Under the pieces are notes generated by a model that saw only the letters and a program-made list of their open reading frames with translations, made no database searches and was not told where the DNA came from. Both the position numbers and the translations under genes were made by a program. A stretch of 64,000 nucleotides of DNA from Pyronema omphalodes (Eukaryota; Ascomycota; Pezizomycetes; Pezizales; Pyronemataceae), in assembly GCA_024516155.1 (NCBI GenBank), contig JAJJXM010000089.1, positions 62,001 through 126,000 of the forward strand, read 5' to 3'. Below, piece after piece: positions 23,429-33,912 of the stretch; position 1 is the first letter of the stretch, and every line of letters begins with the position of its first letter.

Positions 23429-25037
23429 TGTAAACCGGGGGTCCCAGGGTAATGGACGGCCGGGTAACTCTGAAATTCCTGACAGAAAAGAGAGAAGCAA
23501 TAATTCCTAGAAGGGGAATTATTACTTCTCAAGGGGATTCTTCTAACGGAAAGTAGAGGTGATAACAGTTATAAGTTTAAACTCTCCTGCGTATCTCAGG
23601 GAGCGTTTCGTGAGTATCGGTTTCGTTTGGTAGTCGTTTCGTTCAGAGGGACGACCGGAGGTATTGTATTGATTGGAGGTAAGGTATATATTTGAGGACG
23701 TCGGGTACTGACTCAAAAGATGACAATAACCCTTCGTGGGAAGTGTTGTTGTATTCGGGACAGTATTGATTGCGTTGCTGGATGATGGCTTCTTCGAGTG
23801 GGGGCTTTTTGGCACTTTTATATTTTTCTTATCTTGAGCTCCCCACTCATATACCCTGCAAGCACTATGCGGTGGGCGGAAGTGGAAGTACCCTAAGACG
23901 TTGGTTGGCTACACCTAAACGTGATTTTTCCACCATACAAAATGCAACTTTTGGTGAAAACGCTAATATCGCGAATATATTTTAAGACATCCTCCGGGCC
24001 GTTATCCGGATGATGCCTTAGTCGTTTGCTAATGCCTAGACTCATTCTTTTCGTCGTTTGCACTGATGTCATTAATAATAATAAGGCATCGGAATGCATT
24101 TCGAGGAATGTGCATTGCAGGACCGGCTGACGCGTTCCTGCAACTAACTTCGGACTTCGATATCCGGCTGGCGATTCCGTCGCATCCGGTGAAGTCGTTT
24201 GTATGATCTGATAATGTCGTCATGGTCGGCAATAGACTGTGGGCCTTCCGGGGGTCCCTAATAGGAGGTGGTCCGATGTTCCGTTCGTCGTACGGTCGTC
24301 TCGTCATATCGGCAGTTCGAAGGTGCGTTTGCGAAGATAAGGTTTCCGGTGATAACTAACCAAAGAGGCAGTTAACTCCTTATCTCCTTCGGCCGACTAG
24401 ACTCCGCTGTCGTATGATGCTATTCGGCTTATCCGGTTTCCTCCATCGGTCAGGCGTAATGCCTCGGTCACATATGACTATGTTTTCTTGTTTTACGGCA
24501 AAATGTTTCGTGAATACATTATCCCATTAAACTTAAATACAGTTCTTTCCCTCCTAACCTTTCTATCCTCATCAACCTCGATATCTGTTTCCTGCGGTGA
24601 CCTACTTGCGTCACATTCTCCTTTCTATTCGTATGTATATCTGGCCCGCTGGGTCTCTTAGTTCCACGACCCTTTCTGGACGGTTTTCTCGTATACGGCG
24701 GAAGAGGTGCGTTCGCCCAAAGGCTTCGGTAAGTCTTTGAGTGAGGCCCTAAGGTTATAAGTATTCCAGGTTTTTATCAGCGGCAGCGGTATATTCCTCG
24801 AGGTATGGCTGCGCATTAGAAACCGCAGTCATTGATCGGAAACAGACCCACCTCGGGGGCTGCCCCGGGTTTCCCCGCCCTAGATGACGCTGACTTTTTC
24901 CCTGGCCCCCCATTATCCTACTTCCTGCGGGAAGTGGATGAAGGGTGGTTAGTAATAGCTCTCGCCTTTGGCTTGAGTTATTACTTAGGTAAGAATCCCC
25001 ATTGTTTTTAAATGTCTTATCGGGGTAGGGTATGACA
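23429..25037 (-). repeat. 3' LTR of element C
   Basis: 1,609 bp, identical to the right LTR except for about nine substitutions. Contains TATAAGTTTA at 23,570-23,579 (plus-strand view), which matches the sequence next to the other LTR (see primer site). Unusually long LTR for a fungal chromovirus; short open frames in it (23,543-23,815, 24,029-24,307) show no domain. Confidence 0.93.
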
Positions 25038-25053
25038 CCACCTCCCCCCTTAT
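25038..25053 (-). promoter_or_regulatory. Polypurine tract of element C
   Basis: Directly beside the 3' LTR the minus strand reads AAGGGGGGAGGTGG, the expected plus-strand primer site for reverse transcription. Confidence 0.85.
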
Positions 25054-25206
25054 AAGATTTCGCCCCGAAATCACTAACAATGATTATAGTAATTGATCAA
25101 CGGGGTCTTTTCTGATGAAGTCCTCCAGCCCCTTCATCCACCAACACGTTTTTCATGATAAGACCATTAAAACTTCAGTGAGGAAAGGTATCTTATGATG
25201 GGTTGG

Positions 25207-28200
25207 TTAAACGCGTTGGTCCCTCGGCATGCTTGGGTTCTTTGAGTGGAACTCGCGGAGAGATTCCAAGCCGCCTACTATGAAAGATTCATATGGTTCT
25301 TCTGTTTGATCTTTCTTTAAGGGAAAGCCTTTCCATTTGACTCGGTAAAGTACTTTTCCTCTTGTTTTCCTACTCGAAATGATTTCTTCAATTTCCCATT
25401 CCTCATTGCCTTCAATGTCATCTGCTTCGTCGATGATCTGAAGGAGGTCTGGGGGAGGTCGGTTGCCATTCTTGTAGGGCTCGAGTAGGGAGACGTGGAA
25501 GGTGTTGTGGATTTTCCATTTCCGAGGGAGAGATAAGCGCATCGCTGTTGGTGATACTACTTTTTCTATGGCGAAGGGACCGTGCTTTTTGTGGTCGAGC
25601 TTGTCTTTTGGTCTCCGTGTTTGTATGTGTCGGCCGTCTAACATGACCAGATCTCCCACCTTAAATTCTGGGGCATCCTTTCGTTTAGCATCTGCATACT
25701 TCCGCATCCTTTCTTGTGTCGACTTCAAGTTCTGAATAAGTATGCCATGGACGGAGGTGATGTGGTTGATGAAGCTTTGTTCCTCATTCAGTTTCGTGTT
25801 TGATGATGCCGGGTTGGTGCATGCCGGATGTCTTCCGTAATTGGCGTAGAAGGGCGACATGCAAGTAGCCTGGGTTATTGAATTGTTGTAGGCGAATTCG
25901 GCCATGGGTAGTAGGTCGACCCAATCATCCATCTCGTAGTTAATGAATGATCGGAGGTATGCTTCGATGGTTTGGTTGATTCGTTCAGTTTGCCCATCCG
26001 TTTGAGGGTGGAAGGCCGTACTCATTCTTGGGCGAACACCTAAAATGCCCAAGGATTGTTTCCACTCCGTTGAAGTGAATCTGGAGTCTCGATCCGAGAT
26101 TATGTCTGTCGGAATGCCGTGGAATCTCCAAATCTCTCTTGCGAATATCTTGACCAGATGAGCAGCTGTTTTCTCATCTTTCTTGAGCGGGATAAAATGA
26201 GCCATCTTTGTGAATCTATCGATGATAACCCACCAGTTGATTGCAACCATCAGAGAGTGGTAAGTCTGTTATAAAATCCATGGCGATTGATGTCCATGGA
26301 GCGTATGGAAGCTCGAGTGGCGAAAGCATTCCATAGGGTTTGTGTCGTGCTGTTTTGTCTCGTTGACATTCGTTACAGCTTTGGATGTATTCAATTATTT
26401 CCTGGTCCATCTTTGGCCACCAGAAATTTCGTCTTATCAATTCTATTGTTTTATCTTGGCCAAAGTGGCCTGCAATTTTACTGTTATGCTCTGTATGAAG
26501 GACCGCTTGTCGTGCATTCTGTGGGACCCAGAGTAATCCTTTGCGATATAATAAACCGTTTCTTTCTTCTAATAGTCCTTCCGTCCTAGCCTTTTCCTTT
26601 CCTTCTTGATCCTTCGCGCTTCCATCCAAACTCCTTAAAGCCTGCTGGTATGCCGCGTCCTTCTTTCCTGCTTCCTTTATATCCATTTCAAATTCCTTTG
26701 TCCATCTAGATACTGCCGTTGACAGATATTCTAGTTGAACAGCCGAGCAACAAAAAACCATTCCTTCTCCTCCTGTACTGATTGCTGAAATTGCGTTGAA
26801 GTGTTTTTCTTTCAGGATCGTCTGTACAGGCTGATCTCCATCTCCCCCCTTTTCAGGGCGGTACTCCGGGCGCCTAGACAAGGCATCTGGCTTGCCATTA
26901 CTTGTTCCTTTTCGATAAAAAATTTTGAAGTCCACGCCGGCCAATTCCTGAGCCCAGCGTGCCTGCCTTCGGTTGAGCACTTTAGTTGTCATAAAGTACT
27001 CGAGATTTTTATGGTCGGTGTATACCTGAACCATGTGTAAGGATCCCTCCAGATATCGCCTCCAAACCTTAAAGCAGTCAACAATTGCCAGTAATTCCTT
27101 GTCATGAATTTCATAATTGATTTCTGCTGGGGAGAACTTCCTGGAGTGAAAGGCGACAGGGTGCAATTTGTTATCATCCCCTTTTTGTGACAGGGTGGCA
27201 CCTAGTGCGAAATCTGAAGCATCGGTCTCAACAATACATTCGCGCCGGGGGTCGAAATGTGTGAGGATCGGTGCTGTCGTGAAGCATTTCTTGAGTTTTT
27301 CGAATGCTGTTGTCATGTTTTCGGTCCAAACCCAATCCTTTGGGGAACCTTTTGTTGAGTCGCTTAAGGGTTTTGCGATCTTGGAGAATCCGGCAATGAA
27401 GCGACGGTAAAAGTTGGCGAATCCGATGAATGATTGGACGCCTTTCAAATTAATTGGCCGCTGCCAATCTTGAATGCTTTGAACCTTGTCCTGGGCCATT
27501 TCAATTCCGTCTTGTGAAATGACATAGCCTAAGAAATCAACTCTGGATGTTGACCAGAAACACTTGTCCTGTGAAATAGCCAGGCCATTTTCTGCAAGTC
27601 GTTTCAGAACATCTAGGACCAGTCGGTCGTGCTCTTTCTCAGTTTCGGCATAGATGAGAATATCGTCAAGGTAGACAATGAGGCCTTGATCGAGTAAGTC
27701 CCGGAATATGTGATTCATCATATTCTGGAAGGTCGCTGGTGCATTAGAGAGTCCGAACGGCATTACTGTGTATTCGTACAGCCCATATCTTGTTTTGAAG
27801 GCTGTCTTCCATTCGTCTCCGGGCTTTATTCTGATCAGATTATAGCCGTTTTTAAGATCAATTTTAGTGAAGATTTTGGCACTGCGAACTCGATCTTGTA
27901 GTTCGGTCATGATCGGTAAGGGGTACCGGTTTGCTATGGTTACTTTATTCAAGCCCCGGTAGTCGACACAAAGTCGTAGTCCTCTGCCATGGGGTTTTGG
28001 GACGAAGATGATTGGTGCCGCTGCTGGGGATTTTGAATGTCTAATTTTACCGAGTTCCAACATTTCTTTGAGATATTTTCGAAGTTCTGTGAGCTCGGCT
28101 TCGTTCAAGGGGTACATTGGTCCCCATGGCGGCTGTTCCCCTTCCTTGAGGTCGATTGCATGATCATATGGCTTATGATCAGGTAGTTTGTCGGCTAGTT

Positions 28201-28936
28201 CCTTTCCCAAGACTTCGCATAGGGGTCGGAACTTATCGGGTATGATGCAGGCTGGGTTGATGTCGGTTGTGTCTGAAGTAACAGCGGCAACATACCCAAT
28301 TACTGTGGCATCTTCATTGAATAGGACATCTGGATCCAGCGAGAGCGAGAATTTTTGTGCCGCAGCTAACGTACAGTGTTGCTTGCAGAAGTTGGTATCC
28401 AAGGTAATGTCGTCGGGATTTCCCCAAAAGTTATTCGGTTGGTGTTTTGCCATCCACCAACAGGGCAGGATGATGTCCGTTCCTGATTCTAATGGCATAA
28501 TCTCGAAAGTTTCTCTTGTATAATGCTGTCGGTATTGTAAGAGGAGAGAATGGGTAAAGGCCTGTCCAGCCTCACGTAGCGCAGATCCGTCTGCTCCATT
28601 GATGCGTAAAGGTTGATTCCGGTTGATATGGGGAAGATCATGTCTCGCTACAAATGTCGAACTGATAATAGGGATTGCTGCCCCAGTGTCGAACATTGTC
28701 CGAGCGCAGAACACCCGTTCCCCTGGTACTGATATGTTCATTTTGACTATGGGCCGTGGCCCGGATTTTGGGGGTTCGTTTTCAACTTTTTTCATGATTT
28801 TAGCCTTTTTACTGTGTTTTTGAGTTTTTTGTGGTTTTGTCCGTTTAACGCCGCAAATCGAAAGATGTCTATGGTTCAATGCGTCTTGATCTGGTTGACC
28901 GTGCTTGCGCATCGTAGCCGGTCTTGTTAGTTTAAA
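25207..28936 (-). pseudogene. Element C pol: protease, RT, RNase H, integrase, chromodomain (one frameshift)
   Basis: Read from 28,936 on the minus strand. Domains in order: aspartic protease FDTGAAIPII; RT with YLDDILIY (about residue 430) and FCVDYRG-type motif [12 protein letters not shown]; RNase H with ETDASDFALGATLS; integrase HHCC finger (H..HFG..CNECQ), then MDFITDLPLSDG. Here the frame breaks at about 26,229-26,236, consistent with one extra G in a GGTGGG context; the next frame (26,250-25,207) resumes with WVIIDRFTKMAHF, ISDRDSRF, the catalytic Glu region (INQTIEAYLRSF), and a C-terminal chromodomain EWEIEEIISSRKTRGKVLYRVKWKGF. Pol has no own start; expression would be by -1 frameshift from gag. 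Apart from the single indel it is intact. Confidence 0.9.
28898..28936 (-). promoter_or_regulatory. Candidate -1 frameshift signal between gag and pol, element C
   Basis: On the minus strand TTTAAAC (28,936-28,930) is in register with gag (GAT TTA AAC TAA), so the slippery site touches the gag stop at 28,929-28,927. After a 7-nt spacer, ACCG (28,922-28,919) can pair with CGGT (28,901-28,898), enclosing a TGC-GCAA-GCA tetraloop hairpin. The -1 frame (TTT AAA CTA ACA) runs on into protease. Confidence 0.8.
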
Positions 28937-31266
28937 TCCGAATGTTCGGATGTAATCTCCCAAACACGGGGGGAATCTGGCGAAACCGGTGCGACCGCGG
29001 CCACCTGTTTAGCCTTTTTGGTAGGTCGCTCCTCTTCAGACCCTTCGTCGTCAGCCTCGTCGTCGGTTGGCCTTGCCCTTTTCTTCCGGTTCACCGCAGC
29101 CACTTTTGCTGTAAGTTCGGTACCCTGGGAGGTCTTCTTCGCAAAGCATTCCAATGTGTGGTGGCTGGAACGTCCACATCTCCAACAGGATGCCTTATCC
29201 GCCTTGTACTGGTCGATTTCAGACTGGGGTACACCGACCAATGCATCCCGGGTGCTCTGAAATTTCTTCTCTTTTGGTTTGTTGGAGGTTGAAGGTCTAT
29301 CCCTCTGGTTATCCTTCGATTTCTGGTGACGTCCCTTATCTTTCTCGTTCTTCTTTGTTGATCTATCTTTCTCCGGCTGGAAATCGATTTGTTGTAGGAG
29401 TGGGTTCTCCTTCCGGTTCATCTCCTTTTCTCTGTTGGTGGCCTTCTTTACAAGGGCAGCCTTGAAGAGTTCAAATGATGGGTCGTATAAATCTTCGGTC
29501 AGATCCGATGCTGCTCGGACGACCTCATCAGCGAAGGACTGAGCATACATCTCCCGGAGAACCTCTCCCTGAAGCTGAGCCTTCTCCTGGTAGATCGACA
29601 TTCGGATTCCCCACTGGTCGGCGGGAAGCCCGGTCTTGTGCCAGCCCGGTAGGTGTTTCCAGCGAAGCTTGTTCATTTTCGCGGTGTAGTTCCGGCGCTC
29701 ATGTGGGTCGCGGAAGTATTGAGTCATTGCCGCCGCGTAGGTTTCCCAGGTGTCTTGCTGCTTCGAGGACTCCCATGTGTCGACGCGATTCTGGTGCCAT
29801 TGGCGTGCATCGCCCTTGAGGAAGGATCCAAGCCAATGGATCTTTTGGAGGTCCGTTTGATAGTCAATTGCTCGGACTGTCATGAACTCTTTGACGGCCT
29901 TGAACCAAGGCATGAACTCGGCCTTCTCCCCAGAAAAGGATTCTGGTTCCTTCATTTTAGGCGCTTTACCAACGACCACGGGTGCCCTGTTTTTTGACAC
30001 CCTATTCTTCTTATCCCTTTTGCAGAGCTCCCGAATGTATCGCCGAATTTCTTTTGGGATTTGTTCGGCATACCTGGGCGCAGAGTCTGAATCCGAATCG
30101 GAGGACTCAGAGCTACTACTGTCAGGTGGAGGAGGAGGAGGGGGCACACGTCCATTTGGTGGACTACTTCCCCGTCTGGAATCTTTTCGGGAGGCCTGAA
30201 TGGATCCTGGTCCGTTCCGTTCATTTGGTCTGGGGGGAATCGGCGGCGGCAGGTTATAAAGGGAGTCATCATCTCCCTGGTCGTCGGGTTCGGAATTGGT
30301 CATATCGTGGTCACTCTCCGGTGAAGGGGCCCGACCATCTCTACAACGTCCTTGGATGACTTCATTGATTAGTGATGCTACATCGGCTTGCCTACCCGGA
30401 CCCGCAACCCTTTTGACCTGCTCCCGTAATTCCAGCTCAATTGCCTTCCACTTGTTGTCGAAGGCAGCCTGTAACTCTTCCCTTTCGCGTTGACTTGCCG
30501 CGGCGGCCTCGTCTTGTTGCTTCTTCAGGCGATCATGATCCGCCTGTTGTCGTTTCTGAAGTTGTGAAAGGCGGTCCATTTCCTTTCGGACTCTCTTTTT
30601 CTCTTCCGCCAAGTCCGCCTTTAATGCCGCTTCCTTATCCTTCAACTCCTGCTTGTCCTTGGCCATCCGGGCGTCTAAGTCCTTCTCTTTTTGTCGTAAT
30701 TCCGCTGCCCATCGTTCGCAGCTGGCGTTCCATTCCTCCTGTTTTGTGGCTTCCGCTTTATAGTAGGCCATGATGATTTGTTGGTTATTTTCTAACTTCT
30801 CGGTATAAGCCTCCAGGGTCACTTGTCGATGGACCTCGTCATTGGCCCGAGTGATCTGGAGGTCCTCCATTTGTCGTTGAAGCTGAGTATATGCTTCGGC
30901 AACCTCCATGAATTGGCGGTTGGTGAGGTTGAATTGGGCATTTACTGCGTTACCCATCTGTTGTTGTGTTTGTTGGAGGGCTTGGTCCAAGTTGACTTGG
31001 ATGTTTTCATATGCCGTTTGCATATTCATGAACATCCGGATGGCATCGCCCTCGTCGTTCTGTATCTGGCTGCGTAAGTTGCTGATATCTACAGCAGTAC
31101 GCGCCAGTTGTCTCATCAGGTCCTCAGCCCATGGTGGGATGCTCGGAATACTGATGGAATCTGGTACCCCGCTCATTTCCACCTCATTACTGACGCGGTC
31201 TGGGTCAGCACTGAGGAGAGCCCATGAGGGGAGGGGTTGGAATTCGTATTCCATGAGTTGAGCCAT
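28927..31266 (-). CDS. Element C Gag
   Basis: 779 aa from ATG at 31,266, intact. N-terminal 330 residues contain long charged coiled coils (NLDQALQQTQQQ; EKDLDARMAKDKQELKDKEAALKADLAEEKKRVRKEMDRL region), then a Pro/Ser/Asp linker, a retrotransposon gag capsid-like domain (FSGEKAEFMPWFKAVKEFM...WLGSFLKGDARQW...YFRDPHERR, about residues 440-560) and a single CCHC knuckle CWRCGRSSHHTLEC (about 700). The C-terminus has a basic cluster RKKRARP and PTKKAKQ that could act in nuclear import. Gag forms the virus-like particle and binds element RNA. The long coiled-coil N-terminus is larger than in families A and B of this window. Confidence 0.9.
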   Translation of the reverse strand: MAQLMEYEFQPLPSWALLSADPDRVSNEVEMSGVPDSISIPSIPPWAEDLMRQLARTAVDISNLRSQIQNDEGDAIRMFMNMQTAYENIQVNLDQALQQTQQQMGNAVNAQFNLTNRQFMEVAEAYTQLQRQMEDLQITRANDEVHRQVTLEAYTEKLENNQQIIMAYYKAEATKQEEWNASCERWAAELRQKEKDLDARMAKDKQELKDKEAALKADLAEEKKRVRKEMDRLSQLQKRQQADHDRLKKQQDEAAAASQREREELQAAFDNKWKAIELELREQVKRVAGPGRQADVASLINEVIQGRCRDGRAPSPESDHDMTNSEPDDQGDDDSLYNLPPPIPPRPNERNGPGSIQASRKDSRRGSSPPNGRVPPPPPPPDSSSSESSDSDSDSAPRYAEQIPKEIRRYIRELCKRDKKNRVSKNRAPVVVGKAPKMKEPESFSGEKAEFMPWFKAVKEFMTVRAIDYQTDLQKIHWLGSFLKGDARQWHQNRVDTWESSKQQDTWETYAAAMTQYFRDPHERRNYTAKMNKLRWKHLPGWHKTGLPADQWGIRMSIYQEKAQLQGEVLREMYAQSFADEVVRAASDLTEDLYDPSFELFKAALVKKATNREKEMNRKENPLLQQIDFQPEKDRSTKKNEKDKGRHQKSKDNQRDRPSTSNKPKEKKFQSTRDALVGVPQSEIDQYKADKASCWRCGRSSHHTLECFAKKTSQGTELTAKVAAVNRKKRARPTDDEADDEGSEEERPTKKAKQVAAVAPVSPDSPRVWEITSEHSDLN

Positions 31267-31321
31267 GTCGTAATATGGTGGCTGATGCGTACTTCTCGAT
31301 TCACTCGGTGAGGTGTATGAG

Positions 31322-31331
31322 TAAACTTATA
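31322..31331 (-). promoter_or_regulatory. Candidate self-priming primer-binding site, element C
   Basis: On the minus strand TATAAGTTTA starts one base after the 5' LTR. Its exact reverse complement TAAACTTATA is present inside the LTR (minus strand of 31,474-31,483 and 23,570-23,579). There is no TGG-starting tRNA-type primer site. This matches the Tf1/sushi self-priming layout. Confidence 0.65.
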
Positions 31332-31332
31332 G

Positions 31333-32941
31333 TGTAAACCGGGGGTCCCAGGGTAATGGACGGCCGGGTAACTCTGAAATTCCTGAAAGAAAAGAGAGAA
31401 GCAATAATTCCTAGAAGGGGAATTATTACTTCTCAAGGGGATTCTTCTAACGGAAAGTAGAGGTGATAACAGTTATAAGTTTAAACTCTCCTGCGTATCT
31501 CAGGGAGCGTTTCGTGAGTATCGGTTTCGTTTGGTAGTCGTTTCTTTCAGAGGGACGACCGGAGGTATTGTATTGATTGATGGTAAGGTATATATTTGAG
31601 GACGTCGGGTACTGACTCAAAAGATGACAATAACCCTTCGTGGGAAGTGTTGTTGTATTCGGGACAGTATTGATTGCGTTGCTGGATGATGGCTTCTTCG
31701 AGTGGGGGCTTTTTGGCACTTTTATATTTTTCTTATCTTGAGCTCCCCACTCATATACCCTGCAAGCACTATGCGGTGGGCGGAAGTGGAAGTACCCTAA
31801 GACGTTGGTTGGCTACACCTAAACGTGATTCTTCCACCATACAAAATGCAACTTTTGGTGAAAACGCTAATATCGCGAATATATTTTAAGACATCCTCCG
31901 GGCCGTTATCCGGATGATGCCTTAGTCGTTTGCTAATGCCTAGACTCATTCTTTTCGTCGTTTGCACTGATGTCATTAATAATAATAAGGCATCGGAATG
32001 CATTTCGAGGAATGTGCATTGCAGGACCGGCTGACGCGTTCCTGCAACTAACTTCGGACTTCGATATCCGGCTGGCGATTCCGTCGCATCCGGTGAAGTC
32101 GTTTGTATGATCTGATAATGTCGTCATGGTCGGCAATAGACTGTGGGCCTTCCGGGGGTCCCTAATAGGAGGTGGTCCGATGTTCCGTTCGTCGTACGGT
32201 CGTCTCGTCATATCGGCAGTTCGAAGGTGCGTTTGCGAAGATAAGGTTTCCGGTGATAACTAACCAAAGAGGCAGTTAACTCCTTATCTCCTTCGGCCGA
32301 CTAGACTCCGCTGTCGTATGATGCTATTCGGCTTATCCGGTTTCCTCCATCGGTCAGGCGTAATGCCTCGGTCACATATGACTATGTTTTCTTGTTTTAC
32401 GGCAAAATGTTTCGTGAATACATTATCCCATTAAACTCAAATACAGTTCTTGCCCTCCTAACCTTTCTATCCCCATCAACCTCGATATCTGTTTCCTGCG
32501 GTGACCTACTTGCGTCACATTCTCCTTTCTATTCGTATGTATATCTGGCCCGCCGGGTCTCTTAGTTCCACGACCCTTTCTGGACGGTTTTCTCGTATAC
32601 GGCGGAAGAGGTGCGTTCGCCCAAAGGCTTCGGTAAGTCTTTGAGTGAGGCCCTAAGGTTATAAGTATTCCAGGTTTTTATCAGCGGCAGCGGTATATTC
32701 CTCGAGGTATGGCTGCGCATTAGAAACCGCAGTCATTGATCGGAAACAGACCCACCTCGGGGGCTGCCCCGGGTTTCCCCGCCCTAGATGACGCTGACTT
32801 TTTCCCTGGCCCCCCATTATCCTACTTCCTGCGGGAAGTGGATGAAGGGTGGTTAGTAATAGCTCTCGCCTTTGGCTTGAGTTATTACTTAGGTAAGAAT
32901 CCCCATTGTTTTTAAATGTCTTATCGGGGTAGGGTATGACA
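31333..32941 (-). repeat. 5' LTR of element C
   Basis: 1,609 bp, about 99.4% identical to the LTR at 23,429. On the minus strand a TATATACC box lies roughly 115 nt before TAAACTTATA, the proposed RNA start. Confidence 0.93.
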
Positions 32942-33074
32942 CATGATCCCTGGAGAATACCACGACTACCTCGACCTGTTCAAGAAAGCCAATGCGAAGG
33001 AAATCCCCCCACACCGACCCTACGACCACAAGATCCCGATGAAAGAGGGATTCGTTCCCCCCTTTGGTCCCCTA
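32942..33074 (+). pseudogene. B1 pol fragment between the two nested insertions
   Basis: 133 bp of family B pol between element C and element A1. It translates to PGEYHDYLDLFKKANAKEIPPHRPYDHKIPMKEG, the pre-RT region that aligns with B3 at 47,440-47,572. The last five bases CCCTA are the left target copy for A1. Confidence 0.9.
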
Positions 33075-33638
33075 TGTCACGGCTCGCCTCACACGCCATC
33101 ACTCGGCGCCTTCCCCCCCGCCCCGCGTCACGAATTATCACTCGGTCCTCCGCAGAGCTTACCCGAGCGCCCGCAATTGTGCGAACAGCGACCGAGTGAG
33201 TTTAGCAAAAGCAGTCACACGTATTTAGTTTCTTGGTATCTAAGAGGAGGAAAGATGTATATAAGAGGACTTATCCTCCCTGCGTTCTGTTTTGTTTTCC
33301 TTTTCTTTCCTCACTCAGTTATTTGTTTATCTATTTAAATAAATTCCTTCGTCTTCTCGATCCTCGCTACGTTCTCGCCTCCGTCTCCGTTCTCCGGCTT
33401 CGCTTCGTGAAGACCGCCCTCGTCACGACACCCTGCCCTCGCTTCGCTACCGAGCCTCCCTCCGGTGACACCTCTTGCCCCTAAACACGGAGCATCGAGG
33501 AACTGCTGCACGACACAGTTCCCGATATCCTACGTTGGCGCTGTCTCAGAGTCCCTGTCCCCCGATCGAGTCCCTCGTCTCCGATTGCGAGCCCCCGGGT
33601 TCCCCGCTCCCCCGTCGAATCCCCGCGCTCCCGTTACA
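33075..33638 (+). repeat. 5' LTR of element A1
   Basis: 564 bp, TG..CA. TATATAAG at 33,258-33,265 is the likely TATA box. ACTCAGTTAT at 33,313-33,322, about 55 nt downstream, is the proposed RNA 5' end and primer partner. Confidence 0.95.
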
Positions 33639-33640
33639 AC

Positions 33641-33650
33641 ATAACTGAGT
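33641..33650 (+). promoter_or_regulatory. Candidate self-priming primer-binding site, element A1
   Basis: ATAACTGAGT lies 2 nt after the 5' LTR and is the exact reverse complement of ACTCAGTTAT at 33,313-33,322 inside the LTR. The same pair exists in A2 (52,210-52,219 with 51,883-51,892). Confidence 0.7.
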
Positions 33651-33725
33651 TATCAAGCACCCGTCGGCTCTGCCTCCTCTCCCTTGATTACTCCTCGACT
33701 TCCCCCTCCGTTCCTCCCTTCGTCC

Positions 33726-33896
33726 ATGCTCCATAACCTCTGGTTTTACCAATTCGCCAAACTCGTACCTGAATTCCTTTCCCTCGGTATCCCCGCTATC
33801 GTCGACGAAATCGAGATAGCCCGCCAGCTCGGAATCGAATTCTCGGCTACCCGAATCACGTTCGACGACACAAAACTCACCTGGCACTTACGATAA
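33726..33896 (+). CDS. Conserved 56-codon leader ORF of element A1
   Basis: Starts at the first ATG after the proposed transcription start (no ATG occurs from 33,313 to 33,725) and ends TAA 16 nt before the gag ATG. The product begins MLHNLWFYQFAKLVPEF and contains GIPAIVDEIEIARQLGIEF; it looks like a small folded helix-strand protein, not low-complexity. I recognise no family. A2 encodes the identical peptide (52,295-52,465) although three bases differ, all at synonymous third positions. Context at this ATG is weak (T at -3) while gag has A at -3 and G at +4, so leaky scanning or reinitiation could give both products. Could also be only a chance ORF in the leader. Confidence 0.55.
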   Translation: MLHNLWFYQFAKLVPEFLSLGIPAIVDEIEIARQLGIEFSATRITFDDTKLTWHLR

Positions 33897-33912
33897 ATCG
33901 CCAACCCCAAAC

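Larger units (their letters stand above)
23429..32941 (-). mobile_element. Ty3/gypsy chromovirus C, nearly complete, inserted in B1 pol
   Basis: Two direct 1,609-bp LTRs (23,429-25,037 and 31,333-32,941) flank 6.3 kb that codes on the minus strand for Gag, protease, RT, RNase H, integrase and a chromodomain. On the minus strand the LTR begins TGTCATACCC and ends GGTTTACA, the canonical TG..CA. Flanks are CATGG (23,424-23,428) and CATGA (32,942-32,946), a 5-bp target duplication with one change; B3 shows CATGA at the empty site. The LTRs differ at about nine positions (99.4% identical), so insertion was recent. Confidence 0.93.

Noticed and set aside
24029..24307. Minus-strand ORF inside the element C LTR, also at 31,933-32,211
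   Set aside because: Identical because the LTRs are copies; no domain, and it lies in a regulatory LTR.
28188..30773. Plus-strand ORFs opposite element C gag and pol
   Set aside because: Shadows of the real minus-strand genes.
33639..33655. tRNA-type primer-binding site after the A1 LTR
   Set aside because: It does not begin with TGG and matches no tRNA 3' end I can recall; the self-complementary explanation fits better.
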